Positions 52,198-60,001 of a stretch of 64,000 nucleotides of DNA are shown here, piece after piece. Position 1 is the first letter of the stretch. Every line of letters starts with the position of its first letter. Location of the stretch: contig JARVJP010000009.1 of assembly GCA_029776065.1 (NCBI GenBank), positions 260,514 through 324,513 on the forward strand, read 5' to 3'. The stretch comes from Nitrososphaeria archaeon (lineage in GTDB: Archaea; Thermoproteota; Nitrososphaeria; JACIWG01). The notes under the pieces were generated by a model, which saw only the letters and a list, made by a program, of their open reading frames with translations, did not search any database and was not told the origin of the DNA. The position numbers and the translations under genes were made by a program.

Positions 52198-52236
52198 GGC
52201 GGGAAGTCCTCCTGCGAAAGCTGGGGGATGAAAGCC
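52198..52236 (+). repeat. Left-end hairpin of the insertion sequence
   Basis: TCCTCC pairs with GGGGGA around a tgcgaaagct tip, and GGC at 52198 can pair with GCC at 52234. The 5' neighbour TTTGAT is a plausible target sequence and TnpB adjacent motif. Confidence 0.55.
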
Positions 52237-52273
52237 GAAAAATATTTATAGTTTATAAAGAAAATTAGTAACT

Positions 52274-52681
52274 ATGAAATATAAGCTTGATAGAGGCGCG
52301 CATTCAGTTTATGCTCTTCAATATCATCTTGTTCAGGTAGTAAAATATCGCAGACAGGTGTTCGAAAATGAGAAGATTGTGGATTTTCTGAAGCAAAAAA
52401 TAAGAGAAATAAGCGAAAGTTTTGATGTAGATGTTCTAAACATTGAATGCAATAAAGACCATTTCCACATGCTTTTCAAGGCGAAGCCAACATTAGATAT
52501 GCCAAGATACATCAATGCGATAAAAACTATAACGTCGAGGGAAATCCAGAGAAACTTCCCTGAAGTAAAGGAAAAGCTTTGGAAGGGGGTTTTCTGGTCT
52601 CCATCATATTTCCTCGCCACAACTGGGCAAGTGACTTTGGATGTTTTGAAAAAGTATGTTGAGGAGCAAGGGAATGCCTAG
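52274..52681 (+). CDS. tnpA: IS200/IS605 transposase TnpA (Y1 HUH)
   Basis: 135-aa tyrosine single-strand transposase. The HUH metal motif is KDHFHMLFKA near residue 65 and the catalytic tyrosine is in LDVLKKYVEEQG at the C-terminus. All expected parts are intact, so it may be active. Its stop overlaps the tnpB start by 8 nt. Confidence 0.95.
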   Translation: MKYKLDRGAHSVYALQYHLVQVVKYRRQVFENEKIVDFLKQKIREISESFDVDVLNIECNKDHFHMLFKAKPTLDMPRYINAIKTITSREIQRNFPEVKEKLWKGVFWSPSYFLATTGQVTLDVLKKYVEEQGNA

Positions 52682-53783
52682 CTACAAGTTCAGGATTTAT
52701 CCAAGCAAGGAACAAGAGGGAAGATTGTTTGAAACTTTAGAGTTGTGTAGGCAAACTTACAACTATTTCTTGGCTGAATGGAATGGAAGGGGCAAGATAC
52801 CAAGCAGAATTAAGCTTCAGTCTCAGCTACCTAAACTGAAGAAGGAAAAGCCTGAGTTGAACAGGGTCTACTCAAAAGTTTTGCAGATGGTTCTCCACCA
52901 GCTTTACTCAAACCTAAAAGCCTTATCACAGTTGAAGAAAAATGGAAAGAAAGTTGGACGGTTAAGGTTCAAGGGTAAAGGTTGGTTCAAAACATTCGTC
53001 TACAACCAAAGTGGTTTCAAATTGATAAAAACAGGGAAGAGGCTTGACTTGCTCCACCTATCTAAAATAGGCGACATACCTATAAGGGTTCACAGACCCG
53101 TTGAAGGAAGAATTAAACAAGTCATAGTGAAGAGGCATAACTCGGGCAAATGGTTTGCCTGTGTTTGCGTTGAGAAAGAAGTGAACGTTGTTCAAAGAGA
53201 GCCTAAAAATGTTGTAGGCTTAGATGTTGGAATAAAACACTTTCTCACGGACAGTGACGGAAGACAAATAGAGAATCCGAGATTCTATGAGAAAACACTT
53301 AGAAGGATAAGAGTTCTCCAACATTGGCTTTCAAGGAAGCGTAAAGGCTCAAAAAATAGAGAGAAACAGAGAATCAAGCTTGCCAAAGCTTATGAAAGGC
53401 TTATAAACCAAAGAAACGACTTTCTGCATAAACTTTCAAGATTCTATGTAAACAATTACGACGTAATATGTGTTGAAAACCTAAACATAAAAAATATGGT
53501 TAGAAACCACAACTTAGCCCAGAAGATACTTGATGCCTCTTGGGGAAAATTCCTTCAGATGTTGTCCTACAAAGCTGAGAACGCTGGTAGGACGGTCGTG
53601 AAGGTGAACCCAAGAGGCACATCAGAAGGGCTAAGTTATGAAAATCCCTATAAGGATTGGATTTCAGCTATGCGAATAAAGATGCGGGGATGGAACAACC
53701 CTAAGACGCCTGCTAAGATGAAGCCCCTACTGGCTTACGTGCCAGCAAGCCTCATCGTTGAAGCAGGAAGCCCCTTGCGATAG
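52674..53783 (+). CDS. tnpB: TnpB RNA-guided nuclease, zinc-ribbon-less variant
   Basis: OMEGA-type nuclease of 369 aa from the ATG at 52674. RuvC-I is VVGLDVGIKHFLTDSDG and RuvC-II is VICVENLNIKNM. The usual zinc ribbon (CxxC...CxxC) and DRDxNAS RuvC-III are replaced by GTSEGLSYENPYKDWISAMRI, where KDW probably supplies the third acidic residue. Some archaeal TnpB relatives share this form. The 3' end overlaps the right-end hairpin, so an omega RNA would be made from this region. Confidence 0.9.
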   Translation: MPSYKFRIYPSKEQEGRLFETLELCRQTYNYFLAEWNGRGKIPSRIKLQSQLPKLKKEKPELNRVYSKVLQMVLHQLYSNLKALSQLKKNGKKVGRLRFKGKGWFKTFVYNQSGFKLIKTGKRLDLLHLSKIGDIPIRVHRPVEGRIKQVIVKRHNSGKWFACVCVEKEVNVVQREPKNVVGLDVGIKHFLTDSDGRQIENPRFYEKTLRRIRVLQHWLSRKRKGSKNREKQRIKLAKAYERLINQRNDFLHKLSRFYVNNYDVICVENLNIKNMVRNHNLAQKILDASWGKFLQMLSYKAENAGRTVVKVNPRGTSEGLSYENPYKDWISAMRIKMRGWNNPKTPAKMKPLLAYVPASLIVEAGSPLR

Positions 53784-53790
53784 CAAGGGG
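53771..53790 (+). repeat. Right-end hairpin, probable omega-RNA 3' scaffold
   Basis: CCCCTTGC-gata-GCAAGGGG is a perfect 8-bp stem spanning the tnpB stop codon. In this family the right-end hairpin sits next to the cleavage site and forms the end of the guide-RNA scaffold. The guide would start just after gttcac. Confidence 0.7.
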
Positions 53791-53933
53791 TAGTTCACGG
53801 TTATCATGGGATATTTTTGTCTATAGATATATTACAACCGAGGATGTGAAACTAAGTGACGGCTCGGAAGGCTCCAATTTTTTCTCTCATAATCTTTTGC
53901 GAGCATTCTGGCGCTTCTATATGTTAGGTGGGT

Positions 53934-54146
53934 ATGGAGATAGAGCTTGAGGGCGTTGTTAGGGCTACTGGCCCGGGTAGGATGGTTATCGCTAAGGAGA
54001 GGGTGAGGTACTGGTTTGTCAAGAACGCTAAGCTCGTCGAAGTCGAGAACTGTGAAGCCCTTAAGGCGATGGGGAAGGGGGAGCGTAGGAAGCTGCATGG
54101 GAAGCATGTGAAGATAGTGATTGAAATAGAGGGGGTGGAAGCATGA
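53934..54146 (+). CDS. Small basic protein of the element
   Basis: 70 aa from the ATG at 53934 (a GTG at 53928 is also possible). The pattern MEIELEGVVRATGPGRMVIAKERVRYWFV and HGKHVKIVIEIEGVEA is that of a small beta-barrel. No family is recognised. The stop overlaps the next start (ATGA), so it is coupled to the surface protein gene. Confidence 0.65.
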   Translation: MEIELEGVVRATGPGRMVIAKERVRYWFVKNAKLVEVENCEALKAMGKGERRKLHGKHVKIVIEIEGVEA

Positions 54147-55132
54147 GGGTTCATGTTTTCGCTGCATCTTCTTTAACAATCCTCCTACTACTCTCCTTCC
54201 TGCAGACGAGCGTGTATGCTGCTAGCTCGGTGCCTATCACGGTGCGATGCGTCTTCGAGGACGGTAGACCTGCGGCAAACGTCCTAGTTGAGGTGTACCA
54301 TGAGAGCGGCCTATTCGGGAAGATGGTGACGGATTTAAATGGTAAGGCTGTTCTCAACCTCCCAGCCAACGAGACATTCACCTTCAAAACCTCATGGTTC
54401 GGGTGGAACGACCAGAGACAGATCACCGTTAAAGTGCCTGTTACGTTAGAGTTCTCGGTGAACGTGGTTGTATACCCTGTTGAGAAAGCCTTCATCCCAC
54501 TCCGCCTTGTAACACTCACGCCCGGAGGGTTCTCGATGTACTTTGAGAAAGCGGATAAGGTTAACGCAACGGTCCAAGCTCTCCAAGGCACGAAGTATTC
54601 TCTTACGATACAGGGCCAGACCGTGACGTTTAGGTCGAACGAGACAGACACCTACTTCATCTTCGTAAACGTGCAGTACAGGGATGTTTCATGGCGCTCT
54701 ATCACGTTAAGCACCTTCTCTGACACCACCTCGCAGAGGGTTTCCCAGAGCATGCTCGTCTATTCCCCTGAAATTGAAGTACAAGCCGTTGTGGACGGTG
54801 TTCCCGCACCACATTACCCTACCTCAGATGAAGTCGCAGAAGCTATGATGAAGCAATGGCAGGCGATGAAGAACGACATTATAAAATCAGTGGTCCAATC
54901 CCTGAGAGACGAGATGCAGCCCGTGCAGGTTGGCGTGAAAAACCTGCAGAACAAGACAGGAGAGCTTTCACAGCAGATCGACATCCTGAGCTCGCTTTCA
55001 AAGGACATGAGCGGTTTCATGAGGAACACGTTGAACAGTTTCCAGGCAAACGCTTGGACGAGCATCGTAGTGTTTGCGGCAATAGTTCTCATCCTACTCA
55101 TCGCCATATACATGAAGAGGGAGATGCGTTGA
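54143..55132 (+). CDS. Surface-exposed protein with signal peptide and C-terminal TM anchor
   Basis: 329 aa. The N-terminal signal (SLTILLLLSFLQTSVYAAS) is followed by a carboxypeptidase-regulatory/Ig-like domain (VRCVFEDGRPAANVLVEVYHES; DLNGKAVLNLPANETF) and further beta-rich sequence. A coiled-coil region (QVGVKNLQNKTGELSQQIDIL) leads to a single C-terminal helix (TSIVVFAAIVLILLIAIYM) with a basic tail. This layout fits an adhesin or a viral spike. It overlaps the next gene by 4 nt. Confidence 0.75.
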   Translation: MRVHVFAASSLTILLLLSFLQTSVYAASSVPITVRCVFEDGRPAANVLVEVYHESGLFGKMVTDLNGKAVLNLPANETFTFKTSWFGWNDQRQITVKVPVTLEFSVNVVVYPVEKAFIPLRLVTLTPGGFSMYFEKADKVNATVQALQGTKYSLTIQGQTVTFRSNETDTYFIFVNVQYRDVSWRSITLSTFSDTTSQRVSQSMLVYSPEIEVQAVVDGVPAPHYPTSDEVAEAMMKQWQAMKNDIIKSVVQSLRDEMQPVQVGVKNLQNKTGELSQQIDILSSLSKDMSGFMRNTLNSFQANAWTSIVVFAAIVLILLIAIYMKREMR

Positions 55133-56208
55133 AGGACCAGAAGGCCTACCCGATCACATTATACATTTCAATCCTAGCGTTAGCGTTCATACTAATTTCT
55201 GGAGCGTGGAGCCAAATCTACGAAACATACACAGTGCCAGCCCTGACAGTGTTGGCTTTCCTACTCCTCTTCATAGCTTGGCTGCTAGGCAACACGAGGC
55301 CCGGCTTCCCTGGGAGGATGCTGGGCATCACATTGTTCTACGGCCTACAGGGCTCAACCTTCAGACGCTTCGAAGCATTGCTCGTAGACATAACCGACAG
55401 CTTAAGCGATGATGCGTTGAACGAGTTCCGCCAAGCAGCGAAAGAAGACCTAGGGGAACAGTATAAGAAGGAAGGCGACGAGAAAAAGAGATCCGACATA
55501 CAGAAGGCGATGGAGGCGCTTGATAAGGTCAACGCCACTGAGGTAAAAAGGTTCATGCAGGTCTACGGCTGCAGGAGGGACTTCACCAGACACGTGTGGG
55601 TCGTGCTAGCTGAGAAACCTATCGAGGAATACATGTTCGCAAGCACGATAACCTCGTTCACCCTACCGTTCGGCTACATTAGGAGACAGGCAGTGTTCGG
55701 GTTAAGACACGATTTCGGCCGGATGAAAGTTGCTAGAGAAACGCTGAGAGTTCACCTGTTCATGCCCCTCCTAGATGTAGAAAAAGTCTCCGAAAATAAG
55801 ATGGTTCCAGGAGAGTTTGCTTCAGCCTTAGCTGAAATCGGTGCAGCCATACGCAGTGCACTGTTACTGCGTATAGAGAACAGGATGCTGAGGAAGGAGT
55901 TGAAGGCGAGGGAGAAGAGGATGCGTGAAACCGAGAGGCAGCTCAGCAGGCTCGCGAAGGAAACGGACATAGCGAGGGAGGCTGCTAAATCAAAGGTGCT
56001 CGAGCCACCTACAGAGGATGAAGCGAAGATTGCGAAGTCGAAGCCTGTTCAATCCCTATACTATGAACTGCTTTTCGCTACAGTAGCAGGCCAAATAATC
56101 GGTGCTGCACTGATTCCACAACTGGTTCAAATAGACGCCTTCATGGCAAGCGTTCTAGGGTCTATAGGAGGAGCAGCGGTCTTCTTCGTGTTCGTTGCGG
56201 AAAGGTGA
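55129..56208 (+). CDS. Membrane protein with coiled coil, probable transfer/assembly component
   Basis: The track start at 54856 is inside the previous gene. TTG at 55129 overlaps its stop (TTGA) and follows a purine-rich gaagagggag, giving 359 aa. Two TM helices are at residues 7-50 and two more at the C-terminus (LLFATVAGQIIGAALIPQLV; VLGSIGGAAVFFVFVA). Between them is a cytoplasmic domain with a strong coiled coil (LRKELKAREKRMRETERQLSRL). It may be the membrane platform for the ATPase encoded downstream. No family is recognised. Confidence 0.7.
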   Translation: MKDQKAYPITLYISILALAFILISGAWSQIYETYTVPALTVLAFLLLFIAWLLGNTRPGFPGRMLGITLFYGLQGSTFRRFEALLVDITDSLSDDALNEFRQAAKEDLGEQYKKEGDEKKRSDIQKAMEALDKVNATEVKRFMQVYGCRRDFTRHVWVVLAEKPIEEYMFASTITSFTLPFGYIRRQAVFGLRHDFGRMKVARETLRVHLFMPLLDVEKVSENKMVPGEFASALAEIGAAIRSALLLRIENRMLRKELKAREKRMRETERQLSRLAKETDIAREAAKSKVLEPPTEDEAKIAKSKPVQSLYYELLFATVAGQIIGAALIPQLVQIDAFMASVLGSIGGAAVFFVFVAER

Positions 56209-56212
56209 TCCC

Positions 56213-56878
56213 GTGAGCAGTGTTGAAGACTACCTTTCATCAATTAGGGATGAGATAGAGAATACGAAGGAGGAGATGAGGGATGCGGAGGCGACCGTGA
56301 AATCGTTCGTAGACTTTGTTACTTCAGATAGGCTTTTCAAAGACTACAGCAGGTTCTACCAGCTAGCCTACGACACCCAGAAGGTTGCGAAGGTCTTGGT
56401 TGAGAAGCTTCTATCGTTCGAGATGCAGATCAAGAAGGCTGAGGTGCAGCAGCCTCAGGTAAAGCCTGTGGAAGAGGTGAAGGAAGGAGGTAGGCCGGAG
56501 GAGAAGAAGGGAATCCTCTCACGTATAAGAGAGCGTTTATCAGTAAAGCGGGTTAAGAGGAAGCCTCACAGGGAACCTGCTGTAAACAGCTTGATAGAAT
56601 ACGGGCGTAGCACGATCAGCAGGCTCGACGTGATCTGGAAAGAGTACCGAAACCGCTACCTCCTAATAGCACATCAAGACGTGGAACCTGATATGGAGAG
56701 AGAGCTGCAGAGCAACCTCGAATTCATTTCATATATTACCAACGTGTGCGCAGACATCGTAACGTTCGTGGACGCAGCATACAGCATGAAGATAGCGGAG
56801 CTGGAGGAGAAGTACTCACAACTTATGAAGGCTCTCACGGTTTCTGAAACAGCGCAGCAACCTCTTCCAAAGGAATAA
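56213..56878 (+). CDS. Soluble coiled-coil protein of the element
   Basis: A GTG start at 56213 with aaaggtga upstream gives 221 aa. The N-terminal coiled coil (VEDYLSSIRDEIENTKEEMRDAEATV) is followed by a basic middle (RIRERLSVKRVKRKPHREP) and a helical C-terminal half. There are no TM segments. The start lies 4 nt after the membrane protein stop, so the two likely act together. No family is recognised. Confidence 0.65.
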   Translation: MSSVEDYLSSIRDEIENTKEEMRDAEATVKSFVDFVTSDRLFKDYSRFYQLAYDTQKVAKVLVEKLLSFEMQIKKAEVQQPQVKPVEEVKEGGRPEEKKGILSRIRERLSVKRVKRKPHREPAVNSLIEYGRSTISRLDVIWKEYRNRYLLIAHQDVEPDMERELQSNLEFISYITNVCADIVTFVDAAYSMKIAELEEKYSQLMKALTVSETAQQPLPKE

Positions 56879-56944
56879 GATGTTCACTGGTTTGGCACTT
56901 CTCATGATTCAAGCCTAGAAATTTTTGCCTCTATACTTTAGGAA

Positions 56945-57952
56945 ATGCCAGAACCCGAAGCTTATAAGAATAAAATTATCTGCGGAAACAGCCTAGAAGT
57001 TTTAAAGAACTTTCCTTCAGAAAGCATAGACATGTGTATGTTCAGCCCACCATATTATGGGTTGCGTGATTACGGTAGAAATGCGGAAACTGTTTGGAGC
57101 GATGGATGGCTTGGGCAATTGGGTTTAGAGCCGAATACGAAAATGTACGTTCAACATATGGTTGAAATTAATCATGAGATAAAACGCATCTTGAAACAGA
57201 CTGGAAGCATGTATATTGTTTTAGGAGACACTTATGCTGGTTCCAATTGTGGAAGAGGCGATAAAACTCTTTTTCAAAATTATCGTAGGATGAAGGTTGC
57301 TGAAAACCTGTACGATAAGCCCAGCCCCCAAGCAAAGACCAAGGAATACAAACCCAAATGTCTCATCGGTGTTCCTTGGAGGGTTGCCTTCGCCCTCATA
57401 GATGATGGGTGGATATTAAGAAACTGTTTAGTGTGGTTTAAGCCAAATCACATGCCAAGCTCAGTCAAGGATAGATACTCTAACACCTACGAGTTCATCT
57501 TTTTCTTTGTTAAAAATAGGAAATACTATTTCAATTTAGATGCTATAAGGGAGCCTCATACGAGCATCAAAGATCTGGGAAGAAAAAGAACTGATCAAAT
57601 CCATAGCAAATACTATGGGATAAGACCAAGTGGGTACCTTGTCCAACATCCCAAGGGCAAGAATCCAGGAGATTGTTGGAGTATCCCTACTAAACCTTTC
57701 AAGGAAACACATTTTGCGGTAATGCCTGAAGACATTTGCGTGAAACCAATACTATCAAGCTGTCCTGAAAATGGGATCGTCCTTGACCCGTTTTGCGGTT
57801 CTGGGACAACATGTGTAGTAGCGAAGAAACTTAGTAGAAACTATATCGGAATAGACATAAATCAAAGATACTGTGAGATAGCAAGGCAGAGGCTTGCCCA
57901 AGTACCTGAAAAACTAACCAACTTTATGGAAGCCAAAATAGTTAACGGGTAA
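56945..57952 (+). CDS. DNA methyltransferase (N4/N6, element-borne)
   Basis: 335-aa SAM-dependent methylase of the beta type: the catalytic motif MCMFSPPYYGLRDYG near residue 35 precedes the SAM motif VLDPFCGSGTTCVVAKKL at residue 280, with IGIDINQRYCEIARQRL after it. No restriction endonuclease is adjacent, so an anti-restriction or regulatory role is plausible. Its composition is AT-richer than the genes around it, suggesting a later acquisition by the element. Confidence 0.92.
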   Translation: MPEPEAYKNKIICGNSLEVLKNFPSESIDMCMFSPPYYGLRDYGRNAETVWSDGWLGQLGLEPNTKMYVQHMVEINHEIKRILKQTGSMYIVLGDTYAGSNCGRGDKTLFQNYRRMKVAENLYDKPSPQAKTKEYKPKCLIGVPWRVAFALIDDGWILRNCLVWFKPNHMPSSVKDRYSNTYEFIFFFVKNRKYYFNLDAIREPHTSIKDLGRKRTDQIHSKYYGIRPSGYLVQHPKGKNPGDCWSIPTKPFKETHFAVMPEDICVKPILSSCPENGIVLDPFCGSGTTCVVAKKLSRNYIGIDINQRYCEIARQRLAQVPEKLTNFMEAKIVNG

Positions 57953-57966
57953 ACTTTGGCAAACGG

Positions 57967-58587
57967 TTAAGGGCTTCCCCTTCGTTTCCCACCCTCCTTG
58001 GAAGGAATCATCTCAAAAGCATTAATTACGTGTTCTTCTCTCTTGATTCCAGTTAATTTTTCAGCTTCTTCATTCGCATACTCCTCAGCTGTGTGAGATG
58101 GGCCCCAGTACCAATGCTTTAAATGCCCAACCTCATGTGCTACAGTGAAGCGTAGGAGCCGATCTGCTTTTTCAGGGTCTTCCTTGAAGAGTTGGTCGAA
58201 GCGTTCAGTTATATAGATCTTCGGATTAACTCTCACCTTGTCTTTAACCGATCCGTCTGGGTTATATGTCACCACCCACCCTTTGAGCCTCTGGCATGAG
58301 CCAAGGTGCCTACCCTTTGTTTTGACGAACTCGATTTCTGGAGCATCGACATTAAGCTCTCTGCAATAATGTTTCATGAGCAGCCTCGCCCTCAGCCTCC
58401 AATCCACGTTAGGAGCCGACTTCGTAGCCTCTATGGCGCTGGTGAGCTCCTCCCTTCGCTCTTTCAGGAGTGATTGCTTGTCCGTAGCCCTAGAAGCTAT
58501 TGGGTGAACTACCTTCTTCTCATCGGTGTAGAAGCTTAGAACCTTTCTCTTGTATCCTTCTGGAAGCGTTATCCTCCTCGTAAGGCG
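57967..58587 (-). CDS. HExxH metalloprotease with module shared with the clamp-like protein
   Basis: The track gives 146 aa from a GTG, but the frame is open up to the TGA at 58588 and encodes an N-terminal module (ITLPEGYKRKVLSFYTDEKK; LLKERREEL) homologous to the start of the next gene. The C-terminal domain has FTVAHEVGHLKHW (HExxH plus a downstream H) and EEYANEEAEKL, typical of zinc metalloproteases of SprT/DUF45-like kind. No ATG, GTG or TTG precedes the module; ACG (58581) or readthrough of the TGA are possibilities. Confidence 0.75.
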   Translation of the reverse strand, partial: RLTRRITLPEGYKRKVLSFYTDEKKVVHPIASRATDKQSLLKERREELTSAIEATKSAPNVDWRLRARLLMKHYCRELNVDAPEIEFVKTKGRHLGSCQRLKGWVVTYNPDGSVKDKVRVNPKIYITERFDQLFKEDPEKADRLLRFTVAHEVGHLKHWYWGPSHTAEEYANEEAEKLTGIKREEHVINAFEMIPSKEGGKRRGSP

Positions 58588-59643
58588 TCACTGCTCCATT
58601 TTAGCGATGCAGACCTGGGTTATCGCAGTCTCCTTGGATGCAGGTTCGATAGCCATGAACGTGTCGGTCAACTTAATGTTGTATGCACTGGAGTTTAGTG
58701 AAGTGACGGCGTCCTTCATAAGCTTGGCGTTGAATGCGATTTCTGGGCCGTAGTAAGGTCCATCCAGTATTTTAGTCGCTTTAGTTACATATCTTCCTTC
58801 AACCCATTTATCGTTCTCCCACCTCCCTTCTTCATACGCTCTAGCTTCTAATATTGGTTGGCCTGCCTTGTCCGCTTTCAAGACTAAGAGGGGGTCTCTG
58901 CCTTTTGCGGCTTCGATCGCCTCCTTCAGATCTCTATGGGTTACTACAAGCTCAGCCTTCTTTTCTCCCTCTAGGCGTTTTTTCACCACGTTAAGCACTA
59001 TGCCATCTTCTCGTACAAAGTCGTTTTCTTCATCTACTGGATGCAGTGGGAAACGAAATTCTTTCTTGATGCCTTTGTTTCTGAGCTCCATCCTAAGTAG
59101 GTAGTCTCCCGGGTTATCCGTGTCCCTGATTAAATCGAACTCCCAGTTTACACCTGGTTCGTTTTTGTTCCTGCGTATGATCTCTTTTATTGGCCTAACA
59201 GAATCTATTTCAAAGTCACTTTTTGCGCCTTCGCCTACTTCATTGGATATAGGTATTTCCGTGAAAGAGAAGCTTACTGAGCTAGGGTCTCTGTTGAATA
59301 AAACCAGTTTATCCTTGTAAAGTTTCAGTCTAGCATGCCCCGTGTTTTTGTCGGCATAGGATAAGACACTGTACAGGGAATTAAGGCGTTGTGCATCCAG
59401 TTTGAACTTGTGGTCTCTTGGTGTATGTTTAAAACCTACATCCTCCTCGATAACCTTATTCCTCTGCTCCAGGTTTTCTGTAGGCTCCTCAACCTTTGAG
59501 AGGATCTCCTTCCTCCGCTCCTTTAACTCCTGCAGGCCCGTGGCCTTCGTTATCGGGCGAACCCTTTTTTCCTCATCTGTGAAGAATCCAGTAACCTTCT
59601 TCTTGTACCTTTCTGGGAGCTCAATTTTCACAACCCGGGGCAT
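58588..59643 (-). CDS. Possible sliding-clamp-like protein
   Basis: 351 aa. Residues 1-55 form the shared module (IELPERYKKKVTGFFTDEEK; LKERRKEI). The rest is beta-rich: KLDAQRLNSLYSVLSYADK, LKLYKDKLVLFNRD, and at the end AFNAKLMKDAVTSL followed by YNIKLTDTFMAIEPAS and a closing CIAKME strand. This strand-helix plan and the last 40 residues resemble PCNA-type clamps, but I see no proof and the family is unrecognised. It is divergent from the 97-aa gene. Confidence 0.55.
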   Translation of the reverse strand: MPRVVKIELPERYKKKVTGFFTDEEKRVRPITKATGLQELKERRKEILSKVEEPTENLEQRNKVIEEDVGFKHTPRDHKFKLDAQRLNSLYSVLSYADKNTGHARLKLYKDKLVLFNRDPSSVSFSFTEIPISNEVGEGAKSDFEIDSVRPIKEIIRRNKNEPGVNWEFDLIRDTDNPGDYLLRMELRNKGIKKEFRFPLHPVDEENDFVREDGIVLNVVKKRLEGEKKAELVVTHRDLKEAIEAAKGRDPLLVLKADKAGQPILEARAYEEGRWENDKWVEGRYVTKATKILDGPYYGPEIAFNAKLMKDAVTSLNSSAYNIKLTDTFMAIEPASKETAITQVCIAKMEQ

Positions 59644-59700
59644 AACTCTCTAAATGATAGAGTGCACAGAATTCTGCATCTTCTATGGTGTTGACGGAAA

Positions 59701-59994
59701 ATGGCTAAAAGAAGGCTTCCACCTATAAGTACAGGCCATAGCCCGATACTAGGCGCCATCGAGCTAACGAAGGAGGAGATCAAGGAGCTGAACGAGAAAG
59801 GCAGCGTGGAAGTAGAGCTTGAAGTAGAGGGCAAGACCATAAAGAAGACCATTCACCCATCGAATGTGAGAGGAGGTAGGGTTCAGTACTACGTGCGCAG
59901 CACTGGAGAGGTTGCTTTCAGAAACTATCCAAGCGACTACGGGCGCTCTGCCACACATCGAGCCTCTAAGGGAAAGCCTTTCGCTGGAGATTAG
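59701..59994 (+). CDS. Small basic protein of the element
   Basis: 97 aa beginning MAKRRLPPISTGHSPILGAIELTKEEIKEL. A helix and strand centre (GSVEVELEVEGKTIKKTIHPS) is followed by a basic, aromatic tail (GGRVQYYVRSTGEVAFRNYP). No family is recognised. It is divergent from the clamp-like gene (57-nt spacer holding both promoters) and 7 nt upstream of the ATPase gene, so it is cotranscribed with that. Confidence 0.65.
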   Translation: MAKRRLPPISTGHSPILGAIELTKEEIKELNEKGSVEVELEVEGKTIKKTIHPSNVRGGRVQYYVRSTGEVAFRNYPSDYGRSATHRASKGKPFAGD

Positions 59995-60001
59995 TTAAAC
60001 G

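Larger units (their letters stand above)
52198..53798 (+). mobile_element. IS200/IS605-type insertion sequence (tnpA + tnpB)
   Basis: The left end carries an imperfect hairpin right after TTTGAT, and the right end carries a perfect hairpin followed by tagttcac. tnpA and tnpB lie codirectionally between them and overlap. Elements of this family move as single strands through subterminal hairpins without inverted repeats or target duplication. The ends given are inferred from hairpin positions and the TTGAT-like preference known for relatives. Confidence 0.8.

Noticed and set aside
52042-52251. 69-aa ORF in the track
   Set aside because: It begins inside tRNA-Glu and runs across the insertion-sequence left end; no coding signal.
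54856-55128. N-terminal 91 residues of the 450-aa track ORF
   Set aside because: This part is an out-of-frame shadow of the surface-protein gene; the true start is the TTG at 55129.
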